64,000 nt of DNA from JBCCAG01 sp050331115 (GCA_050331115.1 JBHJHD010000018.1:14739-78738); one strand, 5' to 3'; counted from the stretch's first letter, positions 17,014 through 26,377 are shown. Notes: generated from the letters alone by a model not told the origin. Numbers and translations are program-made.

Positions 17014-17988
17014 ATGGTCAAGCCGAACAACATTTTAATGCAGGCCGAGCAAGGTAGTGTGGCTGCTATCATTCAAGTGCTCAACCAGCAGCTTTCCACC
17101 TCTGGCGTTCGCGTCAGAGCCGTGCTCGTCAAGGGCGTGCTGCAGCTCCTCTGCGAAGCCGGAGATGCGGCTCGGCTAGAGCGCCAGCAGCTCGTGCAGC
17201 ACATTCGGCAAATTCTCGAGTCGCTTCACCCCAGGCATATTCGCCGCGTTCGCATCAATAGCCGTATCGTCAATGAGCAGCAGCTGCTCTGGCTCGACGA
17301 AGTTAACCGAGATGCCGACAGCCAGCTCTTGTGGTCCGAAGATATTGTCCTGTCCTGGCGCAATCCCGTGACCCAGATTGTCAAACGCTGGCGGGACCAG
17401 GCCAAAGAATCTGATATTCTTCCCCTCTCCGCCATTCGCCAGCAGCGCGAAAGGCGACAGTTTTGGCGGGGGCTATGGGGCGGGGCCCTGCTGGGGGTTG
17501 GAACGCTGGTCGCGGGCGGTCTGCTCTATAGCTGGCTACAAAGCGAGACACCGGGGGGGATCTCCATAAGCCGATTGACTGGGATTCAGCTTGGGACTCA
17601 GCCCCAAACGACTGACAATCAGCCTAGCGCATCGGAGCGCTCCGATAGCGATTCGCTTGTTCTTAACTCGATTGCGGGAGCAAAGGGCGATCGCAGCGGC
17701 GCTCCATCGGCCCAGAGCGCCCCACAGTCGGCGTTGTCCCCAACGCCACCCCAACCCGCCGACCCCTTTGCCGAAGCGGTTCGCATTGCCGAACGAGCCG
17801 CTGTCGCCGGCCAGACCGCCTCGACCCAGGCAGAATGGCTAGAGCTCGCCGCCGCCTGGCAGCAGGCCTCCAATTTCATGGGTCAGGTTGCTTCTGGCGA
17901 TGGCCGCTATGCCACGGCCCAAGATCGCTATCAGCTTTATCAACAGTATGAAGCGGCAGCGCGATCGCAGGCCCAGCGGGCTCAATAG
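17014..17988 (+). CDS. Cyanobacterial membrane protein of unknown function
   Basis: A 324-residue protein in three parts: a folded cytoplasmic N-terminal domain (1-135, beginning MVKPNNILMQAEQGS), a single membrane helix at about 157-176 after a basic stretch (RQQRERRQF), and a Ser/Ala/Pro-rich extracytoplasmic part with a helical C-terminal segment rich in Q and A (about 248-324). I do not recognise the family. The ATG at 17014 has no strong ribosome site but is the first in frame and lies downstream of a TATAAT. It converges on the HerA-like gene. Confidence 0.7.
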   Translation: MVKPNNILMQAEQGSVAAIIQVLNQQLSTSGVRVRAVLVKGVLQLLCEAGDAARLERQQLVQHIRQILESLHPRHIRRVRINSRIVNEQQLLWLDEVNRDADSQLLWSEDIVLSWRNPVTQIVKRWRDQAKESDILPLSAIRQQRERRQFWRGLWGGALLGVGTLVAGGLLYSWLQSETPGGISISRLTGIQLGTQPQTTDNQPSASERSDSDSLVLNSIAGAKGDRSGAPSAQSAPQSALSPTPPQPADPFAEAVRIAERAAVAGQTASTQAEWLELAAAWQQASNFMGQVASGDGRYATAQDRYQLYQQYEAAARSQAQRAQ

Positions 17989-18031
17989 TCTGGATAATGC
18001 GCCTCAAACGACGGCGCTCAAAGCCACGCAG

Positions 18032-19786
18032 CTAGTCGATACTAACCCCGTCAAAGACATCGGCTACAGATATTCCCGTCAGAGGGGCCTCAGCCACGGT
18101 GCGGGCCTTTTGCTGATGGGCTGCAAAATAGTCCTGCCAAGCGACCGGGGCGTCCAGCGTCTCGCCGCCGTGGGTGGTGAGACGCTGACGGACCTGGCAG
18201 AGCACCGGCGTGTTGACGCAGGCTCCCGATAGAATCACTTGGCCCTTGGTGAGGGCGGGCAGCTCTTTGAGCAAATCTCGGCCGGCGGCCTCCACGCCGT
18301 ACTTGAGGCTCTCCTGGTCCGCCGGGTTGACGATGCGCATCAGAAACTGGCTCATGCACTGAGAGAGCACGTCTGAGTCGAGCTTGCCGGGGCGCTGGGT
18401 AATCAGCCCTACCCCCACGCCAAACTTGCGGCCCTCGCTCAAAATCGTCCGCAGAATCATCTTGCAGCGAGCCGGCTCGTGGGCTGGGGCAAAGCGGTGG
18501 GCCTCTTCTAGCAGCACAAACACCGGGTAGGGCAGATAGGTCTCGTCCTGGGGGGTGATACGCTCTTTTTGGGTATCCATGCGGGCCTGGTTGGTCTGCC
18601 GCAGGATGGCCGCGCAGATCACCTGCTGCTCCTCCTGACTGATTTCGCTCATCTGCAGCACCGTCACCTGGCCGGGCTGAAACAGGTCTTGGGGCGACAG
18701 GTGCTGAAAAGGGTGAAAGTAGGGCGATCGCGCCAGCCGGTCTAGCTTCCACTCGATAGCGGGGGCTGAGGAGCCGACCTTTTCGTTGCCCTCTTCGTCC
18801 ATGGTGCTATCGGCTTCATATACCGCCGCAATTAGGTCGTTTACGCCCCAGCGGTATTCCCCGTCCCGGTGCCGCCGCAGGATGCCAAACGCCTTGTTGA
18901 GGATTGCCTGCTGGCGATCGCTCATGTTGGGCAGCAGCGTCAAGATATCGTAGTAGTCCAAAGACGAAATGCGAATCTGCACGTCGTCGGGCTTAAGAAT
19001 CTTGACCCGAGGGCTGTAACCGTCCTTGTGGCTGAACTGCGGGTGGCCGTTCATCTCGCCTAGGGTGTCATACTCGCCGTGGGGGTCGAATACCAGCACC
19101 GCCGCCCGGTTGTAGGGCCGCATCATCTCTTCAATCAGCACCCCTGCCGTGTAGGATTTTCCTGACCCCGTGCCTGCGAGGATGGCCATGTGGGTGCTCA
19201 CTAAGTCCTTGACGTCCAGCATTACCGGCACGGCCCCCGCCTCCCGCAGCAGCAGGTGCCCTACGTGGGCCGTGCCTACCGCGCCCTGGGACTTTTTATT
19301 GATCACCGCCACCAGGGTCTCGTCATCCGACAAGAACACCTTGGCCCCGGGGTCAGGGGCCTGGCGCGGATTCATAAAGCCGAGACGGGGGTCAAAGTAG
19401 CCAATCACGTCGACGGTGACTTCATAGATGGCGGCGTCGGCGTGGGCGAACCCCACTAGCGCCGCTACGGCCTCTGGGCTGATTGAGGCGTCGGCAAAGA
19501 TGCGATCCGGCAGGTGGTCGATGAGGCAGCGATTGGAAATTTTGCCCAAGATGTGGAGGGGCGGGTCACTCAGACTCGCGGATAGCTTCACCCGCGGGGC
19601 CGCGACCTCGTAGTAGACAAATTCGCCGATTTTGACCTGGCGATTGTCGGCGGTGATGAAGACATACTGGTTGCCCGATTCCCCTGGCCCTTTGACGGTG
19701 CCGATCGCGCCCTGGGTCACGTCCGGGTTAGAGGCGTCAAACATGACTTTAGAGGTGTTGGTATCGGCGGATGATGTCTGGACCAT
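18032..19786 (-). CDS. HerA-like ATPase (DUF87 family)
   Basis: A 584-residue hexameric-type ATPase of the HerA/FtsK superfamily. The N-terminal part (about 20-80) resembles the HerA barrel domain. Walker A is LAGTGSGKSYT (about 203-213), Walker B is VFVLLEEAH (422-430, with the Glu pair 427-428), and a downstream LITQRPGKLD supplies the sensor region. In archaea, HerA works with the nuclease NurA on DNA ends; many bacteria have HerA-like proteins with other partners. No NurA-like gene is beside it, so the role (DNA repair, translocation or defence) cannot be fixed. It stands 73 bases upstream of the class II photolyase 3' end, in the same direction. Confidence 0.87.
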   Translation of the reverse strand: MVQTSSADTNTSKVMFDASNPDVTQGAIGTVKGPGESGNQYVFITADNRQVKIGEFVYYEVAAPRVKLSASLSDPPLHILGKISNRCLIDHLPDRIFADASISPEAVAALVGFAHADAAIYEVTVDVIGYFDPRLGFMNPRQAPDPGAKVFLSDDETLVAVINKKSQGAVGTAHVGHLLLREAGAVPVMLDVKDLVSTHMAILAGTGSGKSYTAGVLIEEMMRPYNRAAVLVFDPHGEYDTLGEMNGHPQFSHKDGYSPRVKILKPDDVQIRISSLDYYDILTLLPNMSDRQQAILNKAFGILRRHRDGEYRWGVNDLIAAVYEADSTMDEEGNEKVGSSAPAIEWKLDRLARSPYFHPFQHLSPQDLFQPGQVTVLQMSEISQEEQQVICAAILRQTNQARMDTQKERITPQDETYLPYPVFVLLEEAHRFAPAHEPARCKMILRTILSEGRKFGVGVGLITQRPGKLDSDVLSQCMSQFLMRIVNPADQESLKYGVEAAGRDLLKELPALTKGQVILSGACVNTPVLCQVRQRLTTHGGETLDAPVAWQDYFAAHQQKARTVAEAPLTGISVADVFDGVSID

Positions 19787-19859
19787 GGCGGGATGCGAAT
19801 GGGTAGGGCCTACTCGACTAGTTTAGGCGGTGGCACTAGAAGAGTACAAAAATATTATT

Positions 19860-21278
19860 TCACTGCCTTGACTGAATCCACTCAGGCATTCCTTCGCGCT
19901 TCAAAATGGTCCGGTCGGACTTTGGCGCCACCCAGCCATAGATCGGACGCTCACTATAGCCGCGTTTAGCATCACCAAAAGCCCAGTGCATTGAGGCGTA
20001 TGTCGCCGGATCTCTGCCATCGAGGGAAAGATGGTCGTTAAGATAGCAAGCCGTTTCCCACGCGGCTTGAGGCGTGTCGATAAAGCGAAGAATTTGTTTG
20101 GCCCAGTACATTCTCAAATTGTTGTGGAGCCAGCCGGTGTGGAGCCATTCCTTCTGAGTCGCGTTCCAGGTGGGGTCAGCGGTATGGCCCTGTAGAATAT
20201 CCTGGCGGGATACCTTTTCAGGGCGAGGGTCATCAGCGTGGTTTAGCAAGGTCTGCTGAGCGGCCTCGGGAAGAGACTCGAACTCGTGCAGGTTCGGGAC
20301 GTGAAACGCTCTGTAGTGGGACCATTCGCGCCAGGTGAGGAATTCGTCTCTGAACTTCCAGGTGTAGCTTTTAGGGACGTCAACGGAGTCAATCTCAGCG
20401 AAAAGCTGATATGGGCTCAGCATCCCAAAGTGCAGGTAGGGCGAGAGCTGCGAGGTCGAGTGTTCTAGCGCAGCGTTATTGCGAATCCACTTGTAGCGGG
20501 CAAGAATCTCTGTTTTCAGCGTCGCCACTCGGGCCTCAATAGCGGCTTGGGTGGGGGGATGTTCTTTGGAAATAGTGATGTTGTGATCGACCTTGCACTT
20601 GGATACAAGCTTCACTAGGTTGTCGTCTGTATAGCTGGCAAAGTTCTGGAGCGGACCGTCTACAGGAACCTCTAGCTGCGCCACTTTGGGAGTGAGCTCA
20701 GCAATTTCCTCAGACGTACTCTTTCTCAGCGCCGCGTACTGGTCTCTAAGGGCACCGTGTGCTTTCCTAAAGCTAGGCGTGGTCTTTAGCCCCTCCGGCA
20801 GCTGGCGAACCGGAACTAGGCGGGAAGCATCTACAAGAAAAACAGCCTGCCCAGCAGCCTCGAGGATTCGCTGGAGTCTTGCTCTGTCCCAGTGGGTCGG
20901 GTCTTCGTCGGCGTAGACCGCTGCAGCTGCGGCAATGAGAGTACGCAAAGGGTCAGCATCGCCGGCCTGACGAATAGCTTGAACGCAGGGAATGCTGATG
21001 CGGGCGAGGTCAGCAGCAAGCGATCGCAAAGCGCCCAATGCAAAGTAGAACAAGCGGTCAGAACTGTGGGGACTGGCTTCGTCGAGTTCGCTGTAGACGA
21101 GAATGCCGAGGTTGAGGGCGTGGGCCTGGGCGATCGCGCCCTCTAGAACCGGATTGTCTAACCACCGCAAGGCTCGATGTAGTACTACCAGAACATAGTC
21201 CCCCTCAGCTAAAACGGGCTTATCATTAGCCCGAATAACTCTCTCGCTCAAGTCACCTATCTGAAATGGATCTGACAT
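19860..21278 (-). CDS. phr: Class II CPD photolyase
   Basis: A 472-residue flavoprotein that splits UV-induced cyclobutane pyrimidine dimers with blue light. The C-terminal half carries the class II signature: WNATQKEWLHTGWLHNN, MYWAKQILRF and NDHLSLDGRDPATYASMHW, plus SERPIYGW. These differ clearly from the class I pattern. The N-terminal part (about 25-160) is the antenna-binding alpha/beta domain, and LSPYLHFGMLSPYQ begins the FAD-binding helical domain. Class II enzymes are uncommon in cyanobacteria, which usually carry class I. It could be part of an operon with the downstream HerA-like gene (73-base gap). Confidence 0.88.
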   Translation of the reverse strand: MSDPFQIGDLSERVIRANDKPVLAEGDYVLVVLHRALRWLDNPVLEGAIAQAHALNLGILVYSELDEASPHSSDRLFYFALGALRSLAADLARISIPCVQAIRQAGDADPLRTLIAAAAAVYADEDPTHWDRARLQRILEAAGQAVFLVDASRLVPVRQLPEGLKTTPSFRKAHGALRDQYAALRKSTSEEIAELTPKVAQLEVPVDGPLQNFASYTDDNLVKLVSKCKVDHNITISKEHPPTQAAIEARVATLKTEILARYKWIRNNAALEHSTSQLSPYLHFGMLSPYQLFAEIDSVDVPKSYTWKFRDEFLTWREWSHYRAFHVPNLHEFESLPEAAQQTLLNHADDPRPEKVSRQDILQGHTADPTWNATQKEWLHTGWLHNNLRMYWAKQILRFIDTPQAAWETACYLNDHLSLDGRDPATYASMHWAFGDAKRGYSERPIYGWVAPKSDRTILKREGMPEWIQSRQ

Positions 21279-21577
21279 GTCTAGCGGATGTTGAGGGTCT
21301 CAATCGTTCACTGCAGTACTAGTCAGGTTAAGAAGACTGGCCTAGTTCAGCATCATCCTTCCTGCTGAGAATTGGCGCAGTGCTCCGCCCATGCGCGCAG
21401 CGGGTAAATGAGCACGTAGAAGAGAGTGATACAAATCGAACACAACCTGACGGCTTTCCCAGGCCAGGATGCTGCAGCTTGAGGATTATCTTGACTTCCT
21501 TCTGCAAAAAGAAAGCGCGTGAATTAGATCGGTCTAATTCAGGTCATTCCCAGCTGTAGTTGAGATAGCGATCGCAC

Positions 21578-22261
21578 TCACTGCGCAAGCTGCCCCGCAA
21601 ACCACTGCGCCGCCGCCCCATTAGACTCCGCCCCCAAACGCCCAAACGCCCGCTCAACGATTGCCATCTCCAGCCCCGCTAGCGCCCCCGATACCTGTGC
21701 CTCTTCATACAAGCCCTCAGCCGAAAGCTGAAATACAATTACCCTAGCGCTCCGCACATCGAGCACCCAATACTCCGGAATCTCCAACGCAGCGTAAATC
21801 TGCTTCTTCTCATCCAAATCCGTCGCTAGCGTCGTATCCCCCACCTCGCACACCAAATCCGGCACTCGCCACCGCCGTAGGTTTACCCGTCTCGGTTCAC
21901 CAGATTGCCAGCGCGGCGCATCTTTCCCCACATACAGCACCTCATCCGGCGCCGCCGCCCGCTGCTCCGGCTTCTCCAAAATGCAGCCTCCAAGGCAGTC
22001 AAACGCCAGCCCCGGCGACTTCTGGCTAAACCAGACAAAAAACAGCATCGCCAGCAGCTCTCTAAACCGGGCGTGATCCACCCCTTCCCAGCCCGTGTCA
22101 ACAAACAGTCGCCCCTGGTTAAAAAAAATCCGAAAGTGCGCTATGTCAGCCGACTCAGCTACGGTCTCAATGCAGGCCGCGTAATCTTCCCAAGCTGCAA
22201 TGCACCACCGGGGCAGCTCGCTTGGTGAGCGGCGAATTGAGATTTGGGCTGTTGCTACCAC
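21578..22261 (-). CDS. Uma2-family (DUF820) putative restriction endonuclease
   Basis: A 227-residue member of the PD-(D/E)XK-like Uma2 family, greatly expanded in cyanobacteria. Visible landmarks are VPDLVCEVGD, followed by the basic segment DLDEKKQIYAALEIPEYWVLD, which together give the D...ExD...K pattern of the nuclease core. A GVDHARFRELL helix lies upstream. The length is normal to slightly long. The role in the cell is unknown; members often spread with mobile DNA. It is monocistronic, between a photolyase and a hydrolase remnant. Confidence 0.85.
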   Translation of the reverse strand: MVATAQISIRRSPSELPRWCIAAWEDYAACIETVAESADIAHFRIFFNQGRLFVDTGWEGVDHARFRELLAMLFFVWFSQKSPGLAFDCLGGCILEKPEQRAAAPDEVLYVGKDAPRWQSGEPRRVNLRRWRVPDLVCEVGDTTLATDLDEKKQIYAALEIPEYWVLDVRSARVIVFQLSAEGLYEEAQVSGALAGLEMAIVERAFGRLGAESNGAAAQWFAGQLAQ

Positions 22262-22344
22262 GATAGTTACTATTGAAAGGCGATCAAAGCTGCGCCTAAG
22301 TTCTGACGGCTTGAAACTATTCTAACGGGCTGGTGGTGCTGCTA

Positions 22345-22677
22345 TCAGGGGCTGTTGTGGCTGCGAGCGGCGATCGCCCCACCCCAATCGTGCCCCACCA
22401 AAGTGCAGTGCTCGTAGCCCAGCGCCGTGATCACCTCGGCAACGTCTGGAACGCTGTACGCTTCAAGGCCCGCTGGCTTCTCGCTTTCGTTATAGCCCCG
22501 CATGTCGAGGGTCACAACCTTGTAGCGCTTAGCAAACTCTGAAATCTGATGCTGCCAGGAATATCAAAATTCAGGAAACCCGTGCAGCATCAGCATCAGC
22601 GGACCTTGCCCCTGCGTCACGTAGTGAAGCCTGACGTTGTTTACCGTAATGAACTGGTGGCTCTGGGCCTCTTCCAT
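22345..22677 (-). pseudogene. Alpha/beta hydrolase (epoxide hydrolase-like) remnant
   Basis: The minus strand from 22677 reads MEEAQSHQFITVNNVRLHYV, then GPLMLMLHGFPEF, a TGA, then YSWQHQISEFAKRYKVV and GHDWGG, ending in a second stop. The family consensus at the first stop is HGFPEFWYSW, so a Trp codon TGG has become TGA. The oxyanion segment (HGFPEF) and nucleophile elbow (GHDWGG, nucleophile Asp) are present, but everything after the elbow, including the catalytic His, is missing. It starts 31 bases after the glutathione reductase stop and is clearly decayed. Confidence 0.85.
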
Positions 22678-22707
22678 AGATACAAGTCTCCCATTGACAA
22701 ACCCACC

Positions 22708-24060
22708 CTACCGCATCGTCACAAACTCTTCCGCTGAGCTGGGGTGGATGCCCACCGTAGCGTCAAAGTCGGCCTTCGTCGCCCCCATTTTCACGGCGAT
22801 CGCCACCCCTTGAATAATCTCGGCGGCGTGGTCCCCCACCATGTGGGCACCTAAAACGCGCTCGCTGTCATTCTGGTTGACGATCAGCTTCATCAAGGTC
22901 TTTTCGTCCTTGTTAGGCAGGGTGTAGTACATGGCGCGGAAGCGGGAGCGGTAGACCTTAACGGCATCGCCGTACTCCTGCCGGGCCTCTTCCTCAGTGA
23001 GGCCGACCGTCGCCGCTTCTGGAGAGGTAAACACGGCGGTGGGAATGTTGCGGTAGTCCATGGTGCGGGGATTGTTGCCAAACAGAGTATCCGCCAAGGC
23101 CCGTCCCTCATTAATGGCCACCGGAGTGAGGTTAATGCGGTCGGTGCAGTCCCCCACGGCGTACACGTCCGGTTCGGCAGTTTCCGCTGCCTTGTTGACG
23201 GCAATCGCCCCTTGCTTCACCTCGACCTTGGTATTCTCCAGCCCTAAGTTGTCAATGTTGGGGTGGCGTCCTAGGGCCGACAGGCTGACCACATCGGCCA
23301 TGATGCAGTCTTCACCCTCAGCGCCACGAACGCTCACCGTGACGCCGTGGTCTGCCTTCTCGATCATCAGGTCCTCGGTGTTGGTCAGCAGCCGAATGCC
23401 GTGCTTCACCATGGCGTCCTGAATTTCCATGCGCAGGTCATCATCGAAGCCCCGCAAGATCTTGTCGGCGCGGATAATTTGGGTCACCTCGCACCCCAAC
23501 CCATTCAAAATACAGGCAAATTCGCAGCCGATATAGCCGCCGCCTAAAATGACGACTTGCTTCGGGTATTGAGGCAGCGAGAAAATGTCGTCTGAGGTAA
23601 TGGTCAGCTCGACCCCAGGAATTTTGGGATACGTCGGTTCTCCGCCCACTGCAATCAGCACCTTCCCGGCGGTCACGGTGCGATCGCCCACCTGTAGCGT
23701 ATGGGGATCAATAAGCCGGGCGCGATCGCGAAAGATCTGCACGCTGGCATTGTCCAGCATCCGCTGGTAGATGCCGTTGAGGCGGGTGACCTCGTTATTG
23801 ACCGCCGTGGTCAGCTCAGTCCAGTCAAACCGACTTTCCACCGGGCTCCAGCCGTAGCCCGTCGCCTCTTCAAAGTGGTTGGGAAAATGAGAGGCGTAGA
23901 CCATCAGCTTCTTGGGCACGCAGCCCCGATTGACGCAGGTGCCTCCTAGGCGATCATATTCAGCCACCGCGACCTTGGCGCCATGCTGCGCGGCACGGCG
24001 GGCTGAGGCAATGCCCCCCGATCCGGCTCCAATGACAAAATAATCAAATTCGTAGGCCAT
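22708..24060 (-). CDS. gor: Glutathione-disulfide reductase
   Basis: A 450-residue FAD enzyme that regenerates reduced glutathione with NADPH in the cytosol. The N-terminal FAD motif is VIGAGSGGIASARRA. The redox-active disulfide is GGTCVNRGCVPKK (Cys42, Cys47). The second dinucleotide motif is ILGGGYIGCEFA. The C-terminal dimerisation domain carries HPSSAEEFVT with the proton-relay His-Glu. The length is standard. A peroxiredoxin and PerR-like gene lie upstream, so the area forms an oxidative-stress group, although a 250-base gap argues for a separate promoter. Confidence 0.95.
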   Translation of the reverse strand: MAYEFDYFVIGAGSGGIASARRAAQHGAKVAVAEYDRLGGTCVNRGCVPKKLMVYASHFPNHFEEATGYGWSPVESRFDWTELTTAVNNEVTRLNGIYQRMLDNASVQIFRDRARLIDPHTLQVGDRTVTAGKVLIAVGGEPTYPKIPGVELTITSDDIFSLPQYPKQVVILGGGYIGCEFACILNGLGCEVTQIIRADKILRGFDDDLRMEIQDAMVKHGIRLLTNTEDLMIEKADHGVTVSVRGAEGEDCIMADVVSLSALGRHPNIDNLGLENTKVEVKQGAIAVNKAAETAEPDVYAVGDCTDRINLTPVAINEGRALADTLFGNNPRTMDYRNIPTAVFTSPEAATVGLTEEEARQEYGDAVKVYRSRFRAMYYTLPNKDEKTLMKLIVNQNDSERVLGAHMVGDHAAEIIQGVAIAVKMGATKADFDATVGIHPSSAEEFVTMR

Positions 24061-24310
24061 CTCATACCTCTCCTTAAACTACTGCTACCATCCATTTCAA
24101 AATCTACGCGGGCGCTAGTGGACGTGACTGGTACGCGAAATACTTGAATCCAACAAGAAGGCCCAATAAAACAAACTGGATGCGCGGCAAAAATTCCCCA
24201 CACATCCAGTTTAGACCTATTGTTAGACCGGCTTGAATGGGCGATCGCTAAGTGAACCTCTATTGAGAGACTCGCCTAGCGAAAGCACGTCCCAAATTAC
24301 TCAGTGACGT

Positions 24311-24844
24311 CTACTTAGTACCCTTTAGGTAGGCCAGCATTGTCTCAGCATCAGAGACCTCAAACGGGTCGGTGGGGCAGTTGTCGCCGTAGTCGGGCTC
24401 GACGAAGATCTTCTCGATCTCCATATCATTAACCACCATGGAATAGCGCCATGAGCGGCTGCCAAAGCCGAGGTTGGTCTTCTCCACCAGCATGCCCATC
24501 TTGCGGGTAAATTCACCGTTGCCGTCGGGCAGCAAAAAGATGTTGTTGACGCCCTGCTGCTTGCCCCACTGATACATCACGAATGCGTCATTAACGGAGA
24601 CGCAGACAATAGAGTCGACACCCTGCGCCTTGATCTCGTCGTAGAGCTCCTCATAGCGAGGCAGGTGAGTCGAGGAACAGGTGGGCGTGAAAGCACCGGG
24701 CAGTGAAAAGACAACTACACGCTTGCCCCCAAAGATTTCCTGGGTGGTCATGTCTTGCCAGCGAAACGGGTTGGCCCCTCCAACGGACTCATCGCGGACG
24801 CGGGTCTTAAAAGTTACGTTAGGGACGCGCGTAATAACGGGCAT
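24311..24844 (-). CDS. Type II (Prx5-like) peroxiredoxin
   Basis: A 177-residue thiol peroxidase that reduces hydrogen peroxide and alkyl hydroperoxides. The peroxidatic cysteine is Cys56 in FTPTCSSTHLP, with the upstream Pro/Thr of the PxxxT/SxxC motif. A second cysteine lies near the C-terminus (DNCPTDPF) and may resolve. I start at the ATG of MPVITRVPN because GAGG lies 9 bases before it; the longer frame from 24856 is a GTG that overlaps that ribosome site. It is divergent from a Fur-family regulator, and a palindromic operator sits between them. Confidence 0.92.
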   Translation of the reverse strand: MPVITRVPNVTFKTRVRDESVGGANPFRWQDMTTQEIFGGKRVVVFSLPGAFTPTCSSTHLPRYEELYDEIKAQGVDSIVCVSVNDAFVMYQWGKQQGVNNIFLLPDGNGEFTRKMGMLVEKTNLGFGSRSWRYSMVVNDMEIEKIFVEPDYGDNCPTDPFEVSDAETMLAYLKGTK

Positions 24845-24914
24845 AGAGTACCTCACTAATTTGAATGTCTAAATCGAAACTGGCCTACGTATGGTCAATT
24901 GAACCAGCCAAGAT

Positions 24915-24929
24915 TTAGAATAATTCTAA
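24915..24929. promoter_or_regulatory. PerR/Fur-type palindromic box
   Basis: TTAGAATAATTCTAA is a perfect 7-1-7 palindrome, the same form as the Per box TTATAATNATTATAA. It lies in the intergenic region between the divergent peroxiredoxin and Fur-family genes, 17 bases beyond a TTGACC (-35 candidate, minus strand, 24893-24898) of the peroxiredoxin gene. Confidence 0.7.
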
Positions 24930-24971
24930 CTTGCGAACAAGTCAAGAGTAAAAGTTGTTCTCTTATGAGAT

Positions 24972-25000
24972 TTGTTCTTTTAGGAAAAATCATCTAAAAT
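24972..25000 (+). promoter_or_regulatory. Promoter of the PerR-like gene
   Basis: TTGTTC (24972-24977) and TAAAAT (24995-25000) are separated by exactly 17 bases. The expected start site near 25007 gives a leader of about 20 bases to the ATG at 25026. Confidence 0.55.
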
Positions 25001-25025
25001 AGATCAGTGATATCTCTTGGGGCCT

Positions 25026-25442
25026 ATGACTCGTTCCGACGCCACCACGCTAGAGCTAAAATCTAAGGGGCTGCGAATTACACCGCAGCGTTACGCGGTT
25101 TACGCCAGCCTTAAAGCCCGCACCGATCATCCCACGGCGGAGCAGCTGCTAGATACCATCAACCAAAATTTTCCGACCTCCTCCCAGGCGACGGTCTACA
25201 ACTCCCTACAAACGCTGTGCCAGGTTGGTTTAGTGCGAGAAGTGCTCTTAGAGCACGGCGTGGCTCGCTATGATGCCAATGTTAAGCCCCACCACCACTG
25301 CATTTGCCGTCAGTGCGGTCGCATTAGCGATCTGCCCTGGGCTACCTTTGAAGCCCTCAACTTAGATCGGGTCGATGCACCGTTTCGCCCGGAGAGCTAT
25401 GAGGTGACGGTGCATGGGGTGTGCGGCAGCTGTCAGGCTTGA
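25026..25442 (+). CDS. perR: Fur-family regulator, probably PerR
   Basis: A 138-residue Fur-superfamily repressor. A winged helix (LKSKGLRITPQRYAVYASL, then TSSQATVYNSLQTL as recognition helix) is followed by a metal-binding dimerisation domain with HHHCICRQCG and a C-terminal CGSCQA, the two CxxC pairs of the structural zinc site. The ATG at 25026 is used rather than the TTG at 25017. Pairing with a divergent peroxiredoxin and a Per-type box points to PerR (peroxide sensing) over Fur or Zur. Expected regulation: represses itself and the peroxiredoxin until metal-catalysed oxidation releases DNA. Confidence 0.85.
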   Translation: MTRSDATTLELKSKGLRITPQRYAVYASLKARTDHPTAEQLLDTINQNFPTSSQATVYNSLQTLCQVGLVREVLLEHGVARYDANVKPHHHCICRQCGRISDLPWATFEALNLDRVDAPFRPESYEVTVHGVCGSCQA

Positions 25443-25520
25443 TACAGCCTTGATATAGCCTTGATAGCGACAGCCTTGGCAACAGAAGCGCGCTCGAGTT
25501 GGGGGTTTATCAAGCGAGCT

Positions 25521-26234
25521 TCACTTGGAGTTGAGTGCCGCAACCTGTTCTACGCATTCGGGCTGGTCATATCGCGGGCTGTTTACAGCTGTGCTGACAG
25601 GGTGGGCGACTAGATTATTTAATTGGCTCGTTGCTATCAGGTCCTGCAGTTCTAACGGCGTTGGCCCGTGGCCGGTCCCTTGGGACCATCGCGCTGCGTC
25701 CAGCCACTGGTCATAGTCCTCCCGCCTAATCACAATAGGCATTCGGTGGTGCACCGGTTCCACGACTTCGTTTGCGGCTCCGGTCAAAATCGTGCAGGAC
25801 AAAGTTTCCTCACCCTCAGGGCTCTGCCACCGCTCCCACAGCCCCGCAAACCCAAACGGCTGATGGTCCTGCGGGTAGAAATAGAACGGCTGCTTCTGCT
25901 TTTGGCCTTCTTTGACCTGCCATTCGTAGAACCCATCCGCCACAATCAGACAGCGCCGCCGCGCGAACGCCTGACGAAAGGCGGGCTTCTCGGCGACGGT
26001 TTCAGACCGGGCGTTGATGAGGCGATAGCCAATCTTGGGGTCTTTGGCCCAAAAGGGAACCAGCCCCCAGCGGAAATAGCTGGCCTCCCTAGAGGCGCTG
26101 TCGCTAGCGATGATGGCTACAACGGGCTGGCTGGGGGCAATGTTGTAGCGGGGCTTCACTTCCGGCGGCGCAGTGAGGTCGAAAGTGTCGGCGATAATCT
26201 CGGCTGAAGCCGTCAGGGTAAAGCGTCCGCACAT
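25521..26234 (-). CDS. SOS response-associated peptidase (YedK/HMCES family)
   Basis: A 237-residue protein beginning MCGRFTL. Cys2, exposed after Met removal, is the family's catalytic residue and forms a thiazolidine crosslink with abasic sites in single-stranded DNA, shielding them during replication. Other conserved elements are YNIAPSQPV, LINARSETV (active-site Asn), CLIVADGFYEWQ (Glu) and HHRMPIV (His). The length is typical. It is convergent with the PerR-like gene and monocistronic. Confidence 0.94.
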   Translation of the reverse strand: MCGRFTLTASAEIIADTFDLTAPPEVKPRYNIAPSQPVVAIIASDSASREASYFRWGLVPFWAKDPKIGYRLINARSETVAEKPAFRQAFARRRCLIVADGFYEWQVKEGQKQKQPFYFYPQDHQPFGFAGLWERWQSPEGEETLSCTILTGAANEVVEPVHHRMPIVIRREDYDQWLDAARWSQGTGHGPTPLELQDLIATSQLNNLVAHPVSTAVNSPRYDQPECVEQVAALNSK

Positions 26235-26307
26235 GGTTGAGCCCGCAAAATCTATATCCTAAATCTAGCAGTCAATCTAAGGTACGAGGGCTATGGTACG
26301 AGGGTGT

Positions 26308-26337
26308 GGCGCGAGCGTGAGCGGCGCGAGCGTGAGC
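26308..26337. repeat. 15-base tandem duplication
   Basis: GGCGCGAGCGTGAGC occurs at 26308-26322 and again at 26323-26337 without a gap or mismatch. Confidence 0.88.
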
Positions 26338-26377
26338 CAGCAGCTTTATCCAAGGCGATCGCCTCATCCCGGTGCGA

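Noticed and set aside
18032..21278. HerA-NurA style DNA-end processing or defence operon
   Set aside because: No NurA, SIR2 or other known HerA partner is encoded next to the ATPase; only a photolyase is.
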